Counted from the stretch's first letter, positions 1 to 7,493 are shown. The stretch is DNA of 12,453 nucleotides from Xanthobacteraceae bacterium (GCA_030040825.1 JASHSY010000052.1:1-12453); one strand, 5' to 3'. A program made the numbers and translations. The notes: generated by a model from the letters alone, not told the origin.

Positions 1-771
1 ACCAGCCCGTTTCGTTACGCGCAAAGTGACGCTCGGGCGCGGAGGAATTGGCGCATCATTCGTCCCGATCAAGCGGATCAGGCGTCAGTCGATACGGCGA
101 TGCGGAATCTATGGCGAAGCGTCAGCCGGACGATGGCGGAGTTTTCCGTACTGCATCGGTTGTGGCCGGCCGGACGAATTGCCGTCGAAGGGCTTGAACA
201 TCTGATTGCAGCGCGCGATGCCGGCAAGCCGATTTTGGTCGCTATCCTTCACCTCGGCAATTGGGAGGTTGTTCCGGTTACTGGAATCGCGCTTGGTTTT
301 CATGGTTCCGGAATTTATCAGCCGCCGGAAAACCGGTTTGACCATTGGATCGCGGCAAAGGCGCGCGAAAGGTTTGGCGCTGAGCTGTATGCCGGGTCGG
401 ACGCTATGCGCGCGGCATTGCGCGCACTAAAAGAAAAGCGCGGCCCCTTTATCATCTTCATCGATGAATGCATTGGCGATCATGTATTTGCGCCGGCCTT
501 CGGCCGCTCGCTGCCGCCCGCAGGCAATATCGCCTACACCGCACGGTTGGCGCGAATGACCGGTGCTGCGGTTATTCCGGCCTATTGCGTCCGCATGGGA
601 GACCGCGCGCAGTTCACAGTAATGATTCGACCGCCGGTCGAAATTCAGTGCACGGCCGACAGGGAGCGAGATCTGTTGGCCAATGTCGGCAGGATCAACG
701 CGGTTATCGAACCGATCGTCAGAGATCACCTCGATCAATGGTATTTTCTTTTTGATCTCGATCTGCCGTGA
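1..771 (+). CDS. LpxL/HtrB-type lysophospholipid (lipid A) acyltransferase, 5' end cut by window
   Basis: The reading frame is open from base 1. The ATG at 100 lies inside family-like sequence (ARRNW..., RNLWRSVSRTMAEF), so the true start is left of the window and 256 codons are visible. The key motif is HLGNWE, an H-x4-E acyltransferase signature (H51 and E56 counted from the ATG at 100), preceded by GKPILVAIL as in LpxL/HtrB proteins. Further on come FIDE, PAFGRSLPPAGNIAYTARLARMTGAAVIPAY and a C-terminal RDHLDQWYFLFDL tail typical of the family. Known members transfer a secondary acyl chain from acyl-ACP to lipid A at the inner face of the cytoplasmic membrane. The exact acceptor cannot be told, and another LPLAT substrate such as an ornithine lipid is possible. 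The N-terminal membrane anchor would be outside the window. The next gene (cupin) is convergent. Confidence 0.85.
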   Translation, partial: TSPFRYAQSDARARRNWRIIRPDQADQASVDTAMRNLWRSVSRTMAEFSVLHRLWPAGRIAVEGLEHLIAARDAGKPILVAILHLGNWEVVPVTGIALGFHGSGIYQPPENRFDHWIAAKARERFGAELYAGSDAMRAALRALKEKRGPFIIFIDECIGDHVFAPAFGRSLPPAGNIAYTARLARMTGAAVIPAYCVRMGDRAQFTVMIRPPVEIQCTADRERDLLANVGRINAVIEPIVRDHLDQWYFLFDLDLP

Positions 772-816
772 CCGGCCGCCAAACAACTGCATGTCTTCCG
801 CCGGTCAGTGCACGGC
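765..816 (+). terminator. Possible stem-loop at the end of the acyltransferase gene
   Basis: TGACCGGC (769-776, including the stop codon) is repeated inverted as GCCGGTCA (800-807). The outer arms GCCG (765-768) and CGGC (813-816) can pair across a small bulge. No T-tract follows, so this is a weak terminator candidate only. Confidence 0.2.
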
Positions 817-872
817 GTGATTGGATGGCTTCCGTTGTGGCCCGTTGCTGACATTACGGAGCGCTCCCTTTG

Positions 873-902
873 ATGTCAGCTTTTGACTCATTTGGGACAT
901 TG
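873..902. repeat. Degenerate intergenic palindrome, copy 1
   Basis: ATGTC (873-877) and GACAT (896-900) are inverted arms flanking GCTTTTGACTC. The layout GCT[T/A]TTG[A/G]C[T/C]C ... GAC[A/G]TTG recurs at 1980-2012. No coding potential is seen in the 772-963 gap around it. It resembles the dispersed, decayed ATGTCcgc.../...gcgGACAT palindromes I recall from Bradyrhizobium-like intergenic regions, but that link is from memory. Confidence 0.35.
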
Positions 903-963
903 GGTAGGCCACCAGCCCACCGCAGCGTGACAGCGACGAGCGCTACTCTGACGCCCCAATGCG

Positions 964-1446
964 TTACGCGTGAGGTGGTTGCGGAGCCGGCGTGAGGCCA
1001 TGGCGGACCATGATTTCCGCCATCTTTGCTCGGTCCGGTGGATCACCGGCCGCCGCATTGATCACTTCGGCCGACTCACGGAAATACTGCGGACCTATCG
1101 CAGCCGGCGTGATCACGCAGAGCGCCTTAGCTTCCTGCGTTCCGTGGTTATCAAACCGGTGAACGGCCCCGCGCGGGATACATAGCATTTGCCCGGGCCC
1201 GACCTCGATTGGCTTGTAGTCGACGGTCCAGGTCAAAACTCCGTCAATGCCGTAGATCGTCTCTTCATAGTGGTCGTGGCTGTGCGCTGGAGCCGCCAGA
1301 CGCGCGGCGCCCGGGACCACGAGCTCAAAAGCCGCGACGCTGTCATTCGAATTCTCTGCGGTGATCAAGAAGCGGACCGCGAGTGGCCCGAGACGAATGG
1401 TCTCGTCGGAAGGATTGACGCAGACATCGGTTGTTTTTTGTAGCAT
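964..1446 (-). CDS. Small single-domain cupin protein
   Basis: A 160-residue protein with both cupin motifs intact. Motif 1 is PAHSHDHYEETIYGIDG (H55, H57, E61 or E62, G69). Motif 2 is GQMLCIPRGAVHRFDN (G85, P91, G93, H96, N100), an exact G-x5-P-x-G-x2-H-x3-N match. The four metal ligands (two His, Glu, His) are therefore present, and a metal-binding beta-barrel is expected in the cytosol. The C-terminal region (PQYFRESAEVINAAAGDPPDRAKMAEIMVRHGLTP) matches quercetinase/pirin-like small cupins that end in a short helical tail. The reaction is unknown: dioxygenase, isomerase and ligand-sensing roles are all possible. ATG at 1444-1446 is preceded by GGGAG about 12 bases upstream. It is transcribed divergently from a MarR regulator over a 57-bp gap with tandem inverted repeats, so it is the likely target of that regulator. 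Confidence 0.88.
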   Translation of the reverse strand: MLQKTTDVCVNPSDETIRLGPLAVRFLITAENSNDSVAAFELVVPGAARLAAPAHSHDHYEETIYGIDGVLTWTVDYKPIEVGPGQMLCIPRGAVHRFDNHGTQEAKALCVITPAAIGPQYFRESAEVINAAAGDPPDRAKMAEIMVRHGLTPAPQPPHA

Positions 1447-1462
1447 AGCGGGGTGCTCCCGT

Positions 1463-1500
1463 GGTAAATAAACTTTACCGTTAGAGTAAACTGAATTTAC
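1463..1500. promoter_or_regulatory. Tandem inverted-repeat operator between cupin and marR
   Basis: GGTAAATAAACTTTACC (1463-1479) is a perfect 6-bp inverted repeat with a 5-base spacer. GTAAACTGAATTTAC (1486-1500) is a second one with the same arms and spacing (GTAAA-N5-TTTAC). The centres, 1471 and 1493, are 22 bp apart, about two helical turns, so two dimers would bind the same DNA face. The second repeat ends 3 bases before the first possible MarR start codon. The form fits a MarR-type dimer operator controlling both divergent genes. The binding protein is inferred from position. Confidence 0.7.
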
Positions 1501-1503
1501 CCG

Positions 1504-1974
1504 GTGATGTCAATGCCCGCAACGCTAAAAACATCGCCGGTCAAAACCGGGGATATACTCATCGGCGCCCTGCTGCGCGTTCCCGCTCAGGCGATCCATC
1601 GCCGTCTCATCAACGAGCTTAATGCCGCCGGTTTTGCCGGACTAAGCATTCCGCATTTGGCGGTACTCCAGTTTCCTGGACCGGATGGGGTTCGCCCAGG
1701 CACGCTCGCCGAGCGAGCAGGCATGAGCAAGCAAGCCATGAACCAACTACTCCGGAGCCTCGAAAGTCTCGGTTATATCGTTCGGTCTGATGCACCAAAT
1801 GAGGGCAGCGCACGCATTGTCCGTTTCACCAAGCGTGGATTTGCCGTATACAAAAAGATGGTCGACATAATCCGCGACATCGAACGCGAATGGAGCGCCG
1901 AGCTTGGGCCCAAGCGCTTCGCTCAGCTTAAGGAGCTGCTAGCCATCGTTTGGGAAAGCCCGCTAATTCGCTAA
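1504..1974 (+). CDS. MarR-family winged-helix transcriptional regulator
   Basis: A protein of up to 156 residues. Numbered from the GTG at 1504, helices at 17-45 (ILIGALLRVPAQAIHRRLINELN) would form the dimer interface. The helix-turn-helix spans about 67-95 (TLAERAGMSKQAMNQLLRSLESLGYIVR), followed by a wing (SDAPNEGSARIVRFTKRG) and C-terminal dimerisation helices 111-150. This is the standard MarR order and length. The start is uncertain among GTG 1504, ATG 1507 and ATG 1513. None has a clear Shine-Dalgarno and the operator reaches to base 1500, so the mRNA may have a very short leader. MarR proteins usually repress themselves and a divergent neighbour and are released by small phenolic or oxidising ligands. 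Here the neighbour is the cupin. The ligand is unknown. Confidence 0.88.
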   Translation: MMSMPATLKTSPVKTGDILIGALLRVPAQAIHRRLINELNAAGFAGLSIPHLAVLQFPGPDGVRPGTLAERAGMSKQAMNQLLRSLESLGYIVRSDAPNEGSARIVRFTKRGFAVYKKMVDIIRDIEREWSAELGPKRFAQLKELLAIVWESPLIR

Positions 1975-1979
1975 CCGGC

Positions 1980-2012
1980 ATGTGGCCGCTATTGGCCCCT
2001 GAGCAGACGTTG
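1980..2012. repeat. Degenerate intergenic palindrome, copy 2
   Basis: It begins ATGT and contains GCTATTGGCCC, then ends GACGTTG. Aligned with 873-902, the shared skeleton is ATGT...GCT[T/A]TTG[A/G]C[T/C]C...GAC[A/G]TTG, with a one- or two-base length change. It sits immediately after the marR stop codon, just as copy 1 lies downstream of the acyltransferase gene. Confidence 0.35.
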
Positions 2013-2053
2013 CGGCGCTGGTCTGTGATGTGAGCTTGGCGTTCCAAATCGAG

Positions 2054-2071
2054 CCCGGCCGACGGGCCGGG
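2054..2071. terminator. GC-rich perfect hairpin between marR and GH15 gene
   Basis: CCCGGCC (2054-2060), loop GACG (2061-2064) and GGCCGGG (2065-2071) form a 7-bp all-GC stem with a tetraloop. It lies 80 bases after the marR stop and about 210 beyond the GH15 stop. No T-tract follows on either strand, so it would be a poor classical terminator, but it may stop 3' exonuclease or aid termination. Confidence 0.35.
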
Positions 2072-2279
2072 GATGGGTCGATTCGCGTGCCGTTTTCCAA
2101 ACCGTGAAATTTTTCCCAATTGGATCACGCTGCGAGGACTACCGTTCCGCCCTTTTTCCGACGCCGGCCGTTGGCCCTCTCAATTATTGGGCAAGCGATT
2201 TCGCAAGGCACAACGCGCGGGTCGGGGATCCACATTGGTAATTAGCCTAAACACCGAGAAACGGGGCGCGGCACTTCGA

Positions 2280-4109
2280 TCAAGCCTGCGCAGGCGCAGC
2301 ATGAACCATATTTTCTGATGATTCGGAACGCTCTTCCACTGGGCCGGTTTCCCGGCTGAGACTAAGAGCGCAAACGATCAAGCCGACGTGGCTATAAGCT
2401 TGCGGAAAATTACCCAGCATGCGGCCGGTCGAGGGGTCGAACTCCTCTGCGAGCAAGCCAACATCATTGCAGCGTGAAAGTAGTCGTTCGAAAAGCCGGC
2501 GAGCATCGGCACAACGGCCTTGCAGGACGTAATTGGCAACCAGCCAGAAGCTGCATGCCAGAAATGCACCTTCGCCGGTCGGCAAGCCATCCGCGCGGTC
2601 ATCGGTTTCGTAGCGCAGCACGAACTCTCCATCGACCAATAGCGTGTTCTCGATAGCGCGAAGCGTTCCCTGCACCCGCGGATCATTGGCAGGTAGAAAG
2701 CCGACGAGCGGAATTAACAGCAGACTGGCGTCCAGCCGCCCGGAACCGTACGACTGCACAAAGCTTTTGAGTTCACGATCAAAGCCACGCTCACAGACTT
2801 CGGCGTGGATTTCATCGGCGATTTCGCGCCAACGTGCCGTCTCATCGTTCGGTCCTTCCGCGGCAACCGATCTGCTCGCTCGATCGAATGCAACCCAAGC
2901 CATGACCTTCGAATGGACAAAGTGCTGTGATCTGCCGCGCACCTCCCAAATGCCGTCGTCCGGCTCGCGCCAGGCCCGCGACAGATAGTCCAGGAGCAGG
3001 ATCCGATTGGCGCGGCCCCGATCGGGAATGTTCATCCCGCCTTCGATCGCTTGAGCCATCGCATTGACGACCTCGCCGAATACGTCGATCTGAAGCTGCC
3101 GGTGAGCTGCGTTACCAATCCGCACGGGCAGCGAATTTTCATAGCCCGGCAGCCAAGGCACGATCAATTCCGGCAACCAGCGCTCGCCTCCAACGCCATA
3201 CATGATTTGAATCTGATCCGCGTTGCCGGCGACTGCCCGGATAATCCAGTCACGCCAGGCTTGCGCTTCGTCGTAATAGCCAAGATGCATAAAGGCCTGG
3301 AGCGTGAACGTGGCGTCGCGCAACCAGCAAAAGCGGTAGTCCCAGTTTCTCACGCCACCCAATTGCTCGGGCAGCGACGTTGTGGCGGCGGCAACAATTC
3401 CTCCCGTTGGTGCGTACGTCAAAGCCTTCAGTGTAATAAGTGAACGTCTGACAGCCTCGGTCCAAGGGCGGACATCCGGACATCGATCGGACCAGTCTCG
3501 CCACAATCTTTCCGTCGCTTCCAGCATCTCGAACGGATCAATCGGCGGAGGCGGACTTTGAAACGAGAGGCCATACGAAAGGGCAAAGGAGATGGATTCA
3601 TCGGCTTCAATCGCGAATTCCCCGACGGTACTAAGGTCTTCGCCCGTAAGTGCGATCGGGCTCCGCAGCACGAGCCGCTCCGGCCCGGCTATGGCGCTGA
3701 TTGCCCCGTCGTCGAGGCGGTCAACCCATGGCACAGTCGATCCGTAATTGAAACGGACCACAAATTCGGTCCGAAACTCCAAGCGCCCAGACCGACCTGT
3801 CACGATCCGCAAAACATGCGCGCCTTCTCCGAGGGGCATGAAATCCGTCACGACGGCGCTACCGGTTTCGGTTCGGAATTCAGTCTCGAGCACAAGAGTG
3901 CCGGGACGATAGCGCCGAATAACGGCGAACGGCATCTGCTTCGGAGCGATCAGCCACCGGCCGTGTTCAGGCGTACCGAGCAGAGCAGCAAAGCACGCAG
4001 CCGAATCGAAGCGCGGCCAGCACAGCCAATCGATCGAGCCGTCACGGCCGACCAGGGCCGCCGTCTTGCAGTTGCCGATCAGCGCGTAATCTTCGATCCG
4101 CAACGTCAT
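2280..4109 (-). CDS. Glycoside hydrolase family 15 protein (glucoamylase/trehalase-like)
   Basis: A 609-residue protein, the usual length for bacterial cytosolic GH15 enzymes. The N-terminus RIEDYALIGNCKTAALVG...GSIDWLCWPRFDS is a hallmark and forms the beta-sandwich domain (about 1-200). The (alpha/alpha)6 barrel follows with NWDYRFCWLRDATFTLQA (255-272), GIWEVRG (386-392, probable general acid E389) and LLAEEFDPSTGRMLGNFPQAYSHVGLI (552-578, probable general base E555 or E556). Family members hydrolyse alpha-glucosides such as maltodextrin or trehalose with inversion. The substrate is not decided by the sequence. ATG at 4107-4109 is chosen because the conserved start follows it directly; an upstream ATG at 4169 would add 20 unconserved residues. 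No signal peptide is seen. It lies about 90 bp after emrB on the same strand with no evident terminator between, so it may be the last gene of an emrAB operon. Confidence 0.93.
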   Translation of the reverse strand: MTLRIEDYALIGNCKTAALVGRDGSIDWLCWPRFDSAACFAALLGTPEHGRWLIAPKQMPFAVIRRYRPGTLVLETEFRTETGSAVVTDFMPLGEGAHVLRIVTGRSGRLEFRTEFVVRFNYGSTVPWVDRLDDGAISAIAGPERLVLRSPIALTGEDLSTVGEFAIEADESISFALSYGLSFQSPPPPIDPFEMLEATERLWRDWSDRCPDVRPWTEAVRRSLITLKALTYAPTGGIVAAATTSLPEQLGGVRNWDYRFCWLRDATFTLQAFMHLGYYDEAQAWRDWIIRAVAGNADQIQIMYGVGGERWLPELIVPWLPGYENSLPVRIGNAAHRQLQIDVFGEVVNAMAQAIEGGMNIPDRGRANRILLLDYLSRAWREPDDGIWEVRGRSQHFVHSKVMAWVAFDRASRSVAAEGPNDETARWREIADEIHAEVCERGFDRELKSFVQSYGSGRLDASLLLIPLVGFLPANDPRVQGTLRAIENTLLVDGEFVLRYETDDRADGLPTGEGAFLACSFWLVANYVLQGRCADARRLFERLLSRCNDVGLLAEEFDPSTGRMLGNFPQAYSHVGLIVCALSLSRETGPVEERSESSENMVHAAPAQA

Positions 4110-4199
4110 TGTCTCGCACTTACGTACCGATCTTGATTCTTCCGCGCACCATCGAACTCTCCGCAGCAAACGACTTTCTAACGTGCGCGAGGAGGCTGC

Positions 4200-5807
4200 T
4201 CACTCGCCACCGATCGGCGCGCCCTTCTCGGCGACCGAACGTTTCATCAGTAGCACCAAAGGCACCAGCACGAGCATCACCGCGGCCAGGAGCCAAAAAA
4301 CATCAAAATAGGCCAGTGCCGATGACTGCTGGGCGCGCAGGTTCTCCAGCGCCTGCCAAGCTAGTTGTTGCGCGGCAGCCGGATCGCCGGTCTGTTGCAG
4401 GAAACGTGCCTGAGCTTGCTCAAGGAACGAATGTACCGCCGGATTAAAAGGGTCGATGGACTCGCCGAGGCGCAGCGTGTGGAATTGATCCCGCCTTTCT
4501 TGCAAGGTTTGGGCCATCGACGTTCCAACGCTTCCCCCTTCGTTGCGCAGAAGGCTCAACAGACCTACGGCCGCCCCACGCAACAAGGGAGGCGTGTAGA
4601 GGTAGGCAGCCACATTCACGGGTGCAAAAACGATCGCTAGTCCCACGACCAAACCGGCCCGAGGCCAGATGACCTGGTCCGGACTGATATCGAGGTTCAT
4701 CTGCGACATCCAATAGTTGCTGGCGGCGATGAACAGCAATCCGGCGCCGATCAGCCATCGAGCATCCATTTGTCGGCCGAGCAGCCGGCTGACGACGGGC
4801 ATGGCGAGGACAGCGAAGAACCCGGCGGGCGACATGACGAGTCCTGCGGCCAAGGCGTTATAACCAAACAACGATTGGAGTAAGCCAGGCAAGGAAGTGC
4901 TGGCGCTGTAGAGCACTGCATAAGCGCAAAAAATAATGATGCAGCAGGCGCTGAAGTTACGTTCACGCAACGGCCGGAAATTAACCACGGGGTTGGAGCT
5001 GCGTAACTCCCAGAAGATCAAGAAAACCAAGCCGACACCAAAGAGTGTGGCCAAGGTTTGGACGCGCCAGAATGGATCGCTCAACCAATCCCATTCCTGC
5101 CCCTTGCTCAGCATCACCTCCCAACAGACCATGACGATGACTAAGAGCGACAAACCGATCGAGTCAAAATGGAATGGCCGCTTCTTAAGCTCGGCGCGTT
5201 CTTCCGTAAGATAATCGGGGTCTCGAAGAAGGGCATAGCACCCGGCAAATGCCAGCAGACCAACCGGTACGTTGATCAGAAAGACCCAACGCCACTGGTA
5301 CTGGTCCGTCAGCCAGCCGCCCAGGGTGGGACCGACGACCGGCGCGAGCAGGGCCGCCAAGCCGAACAGCGTCATCGCCACGCCCTGCTTTTCCCGCGGA
5401 AAGGCGTCGAGCAGCACGGCTTGGCTGCTGGGCTGCAGACCGCCGCCGGCCAGACCCTGGATAATGCGGAACAGAATGAGCTGACCGAGACTGCCGGCCA
5501 TTCCACACAATGCGGAACTGATCGTAAAAACTGCAATCGACATCAGGAAGTAGTTGCGGCGGCCGAGATGCGCGCTCAACCACCCGGTGATCGGCAGGAT
5601 GATGGCGTTAGCAGCCAGGTAGCTGGTGAGAACCCATTCACCGTCATCCACCGTCGCCGAAAGGCCACCGGCGATGTAACGCAGCGCCACCACCGCGATC
5701 GTCGTATCGAGCACTTCCATAAAAGTCGGCACCACCACCACGGCGGCCACCAGCCACGGGTTCGCCGTCGCCGAAGGTCTTGAGGGCGAAAGAGCCACAT
5801 CCGTCAT
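4200..5807 (-). CDS. emrB: DHA2-family MFS drug efflux pump, EmrB-like
   Basis: A 535-residue inner-membrane transporter with the expected 14 hydrophobic segments. Recognisable DHA2 motifs are LDTTIAVVAL in helix 1 (33-42), WVLTSYLAANAIILPITGWLS (58-78), GRRNYF after helix 2, RIIQGLAGGGLQPSSQA (114-130) and motif C GPTLGGWLTD (159-168) with WRWVFLINVPVG after it. A polar C-terminal periplasmic stretch (about 436-490) with LRLGES and FLEQAQ precedes the last helix, as in EmrB. EmrB exports hydrophobic drugs and uncouplers using proton influx, together with EmrA and a TolC-type outer membrane channel. No TolC gene is in the window. ATG (5805-5807) overlaps the emrA stop by 4 bp (ATGA), so translation is coupled. 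The substrate is unknown. Confidence 0.93.
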   Translation of the reverse strand: MTDVALSPSRPSATANPWLVAAVVVVPTFMEVLDTTIAVVALRYIAGGLSATVDDGEWVLTSYLAANAIILPITGWLSAHLGRRNYFLMSIAVFTISSALCGMAGSLGQLILFRIIQGLAGGGLQPSSQAVLLDAFPREKQGVAMTLFGLAALLAPVVGPTLGGWLTDQYQWRWVFLINVPVGLLAFAGCYALLRDPDYLTEERAELKKRPFHFDSIGLSLLVIVMVCWEVMLSKGQEWDWLSDPFWRVQTLATLFGVGLVFLIFWELRSSNPVVNFRPLRERNFSACCIIIFCAYAVLYSASTSLPGLLQSLFGYNALAAGLVMSPAGFFAVLAMPVVSRLLGRQMDARWLIGAGLLFIAASNYWMSQMNLDISPDQVIWPRAGLVVGLAIVFAPVNVAAYLYTPPLLRGAAVGLLSLLRNEGGSVGTSMAQTLQERRDQFHTLRLGESIDPFNPAVHSFLEQAQARFLQQTGDPAAAQQLAWQALENLRAQQSSALAYFDVFWLLAAVMLVLVPLVLLMKRSVAEKGAPIGGE

Positions 5808-7348
5808 TTATCTGGCCCAAGCGCGCCTTGGTGGAATGACCCGGAGCTTTGCGGTGACGGCACGTAGCCTTGCAGATACTTGCCGGCGTTGGAGCCCGTC
5901 GGCGGCCTATTTAAGTATACGTAGGGAACGACAGAGGTGCCGATGAACAGGGTATTTTCGTCAGGGTTGTAACCTTCAAGGTCGATTCGAACCGGTAGCC
6001 GTTGCACCACCTTGATGAAATTGCCCGTGGCATTCTCAGGCGGCAGCAACGCCAACGTCGATCCGGTTCCTTCCGTAAATCCGGAGACCCGACCCTTGAA
6101 TACGTGTCGCCCCCCGTACATGTCGACATACAGATCGACAGCCTGACCGATGCGTAAATCGCGCAGTTGCGTCTCCTTGAAATTCGCATCGACCCAGATC
6201 TCGCGGAGCGAGCGGATTGCCATCAGACTCTGCCCGACCTGCACATTGTTACCCGGATTGACGTTTCGGCGTGTCACCACCCCGTCAATCTCTGCGACGA
6301 CATCGCAGTAACGAAGGTTGAGCTCGGCCTGAACGAGATCGCGGTTGGCGGTCTCGAGCTTGGCTTGCGCTTGTTTGACGGCCGGGGCATTCGCCGTCAG
6401 TCCGGCAAGCGCGCGGTCGACGTCGCCCTGATCCAGTTTCTCGAACTGCTCGATCATCTGTTTCGGGAGTTGTTCATACGAACGGACAACGCCGAGCTGC
6501 GCCGCCGTCTGAATGAGAGCTGCCTGCGCCTCGCGGACGGAAGAGAAAGTCTGATCGAGATCGGGGGGTACCTCACCGAAATCTCCGCTCGTCGGCTGCT
6601 CCGCCAAACCCAAAGAGACACGGATTTGATGGACGTCCGCCATCGCTTGCGTCACGTCCGCCTGCGCAACCGATAGAGCTGCCTGCCGCCGATCGTATTC
6701 CTGCTGGCTTATCGTTGCCTGCGGCAGCAATTGCTGGGCGCGTGCGAATTCAAGTTGTGCGAGCTTGAGCGTGGCTTTGCTTTTATCGAGGGCGGCAACG
6801 CGGGCGCGCAGCACGGCAACGCGGTTGTCGACGTCCTCCATGGCGTACTGCAATTTAAAGCGTAAACTTCTGGCTTGCGCTTCAAGGCCGCGCACTGCCG
6901 CGGTGGCGGCCTGCAGGTCCGCCTTTGCGGTGTCGACGGCCGCCTTTTTTACGGCGACTTTATCTTCGTACGGCTCCTTATCCAATTGGGCGAGAATGTC
7001 TCCTTTGTGGACACGGTTGTTATCGTCGACCAACACGCGGGCGATTTGCCCGCTGACGCGGGCAGCGACGAATGTGACGTGGCCATTCACGTAGGCGTCA
7101 TCAGTCGAAACGGTATTGAGCGTCAATCGGATCCAGGGAATCCCGAATATCAAGATGGCCGCCAACACCAGAACCGTCGGCACTCCGATAGTCAGTGCCC
7201 GCCTCCATCTCGGCCGATATTTTGCCGGTGCGACCGGTGGCGTTTCAACGGGTTCGGCCCCCCGATCGACCGGAGTGCCTTTCTCGCCGCTCGCGGCGCG
7301 ATCTTCAAGGACCGAGCGGTCCTTACCCGCGTCTTGTTTCTCGAACAT
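5804..7348 (-). CDS. emrA: HlyD/EmrA-family membrane fusion protein of the efflux pump
   Basis: A 514-residue adaptor. A polar cytosolic N-terminus (1-50) is followed by one membrane anchor (about 51-73). Then come TDDAYVNGHVTFVAARVSGQIARVLVDDNNRVHKGDILAQLD (82-123, first lipoyl half), a long heptad-rich coiled-coil hairpin (about 135-345) and the second lipoyl half CDVVAEIDGVVTRRNVNPGNNVQVGQ (348-373). The beta-barrel IWVDANFKETQLRDLRIGQAVDL (384-406) and PVRIDLEG complete the HlyD order. At 514 residues it is longer than E. coli EmrA (about 390), with extra length in the N-terminal tail, the hairpin and a C-terminal Gly/Ser/Pro tail. It would bridge EmrB to an outer-membrane channel. ATG at 7346-7348 has only a weak ribosome site. 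It is first in the emrA-emrB(-GH15) block and divergent from the flavoprotein gene. Confidence 0.93.
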   Translation of the reverse strand: MFEKQDAGKDRSVLEDRAASGEKGTPVDRGAEPVETPPVAPAKYRPRWRRALTIGVPTVLVLAAILIFGIPWIRLTLNTVSTDDAYVNGHVTFVAARVSGQIARVLVDDNNRVHKGDILAQLDKEPYEDKVAVKKAAVDTAKADLQAATAAVRGLEAQARSLRFKLQYAMEDVDNRVAVLRARVAALDKSKATLKLAQLEFARAQQLLPQATISQQEYDRRQAALSVAQADVTQAMADVHQIRVSLGLAEQPTSGDFGEVPPDLDQTFSSVREAQAALIQTAAQLGVVRSYEQLPKQMIEQFEKLDQGDVDRALAGLTANAPAVKQAQAKLETANRDLVQAELNLRYCDVVAEIDGVVTRRNVNPGNNVQVGQSLMAIRSLREIWVDANFKETQLRDLRIGQAVDLYVDMYGGRHVFKGRVSGFTEGTGSTLALLPPENATGNFIKVVQRLPVRIDLEGYNPDENTLFIGTSVVPYVYLNRPPTGSNAGKYLQGYVPSPQSSGSFHQGALGPDK

Positions 7349-7397
7349 GGATCGATCACCGAATAAAACGGCGCTTTAAAAATCGAACCTTACGCTG

Positions 7398-7407
7398 CCT
7401 TGCAAGG
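7398..7407. promoter_or_regulatory. Short perfect palindrome upstream of emrA
   Basis: CCTTGCAAGG is a 10-bp perfect palindrome 50 bp upstream of the emrA start, in the divergent promoter region. It could be an operator for the pump, but a site this short also occurs by chance. Confidence 0.2.
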
Positions 7408-7450
7408 AATATCTGCGGCATTTTGTCGGTTAAAAATTAGTTCAACGCGC

Positions 7451-7475
7451 GGAACAAATACCCGCCTTCAGCGTT
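7451..7475 (+). promoter_or_regulatory. EcfG-type general stress promoter for the redox fusion gene
   Basis: GGAAC (7451-7455), 16 bases, then CGTT (7472-7475) exactly match the alphaproteobacterial EcfG/RpoE2/SigT consensus GGAAC-N16/17-CGTT. It points toward the ATG at 7560, giving an expected leader of roughly 75-80 bases. A search by eye of the other promoter gaps in this window found no other match of this quality. Confidence 0.6.
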
Positions 7476-7493
7476 TCGTGCATTCGCGCCTGT

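Larger units (their letters stand above)
1975..2279. other. Convergent intergenic region without a credible gene
   Basis: About 305 bp lie between the 3' ends of marR and the GH15 gene. It holds a degenerate palindrome (1980-2012) and a GC-rich hairpin (2054-2071). The only open frames are short and lack a ribosome binding site or recognisable motifs. As a 3'-to-3' gap, it should serve transcription termination of both genes. Confidence 0.6.

Noticed and set aside
2073..2318. An 81-codon frame in the marR/GH15 gap
   Set aside because: Runs into the GH15 gene from the opposite strand, with no ribosome site or motif.
2325..2349. GGAAC-N16-GGTT, a near match to the EcfG promoter
   Set aside because: It lies inside the GH15 coding region, antisense, with no gene downstream in its direction except the GH15 shadow strand.
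4110..4169. A longer GH15 start at 4169
   Set aside because: Adds 20 unconserved residues before the family's usual N-terminal RIEDYALIG; the ATG at 4109 fits better.
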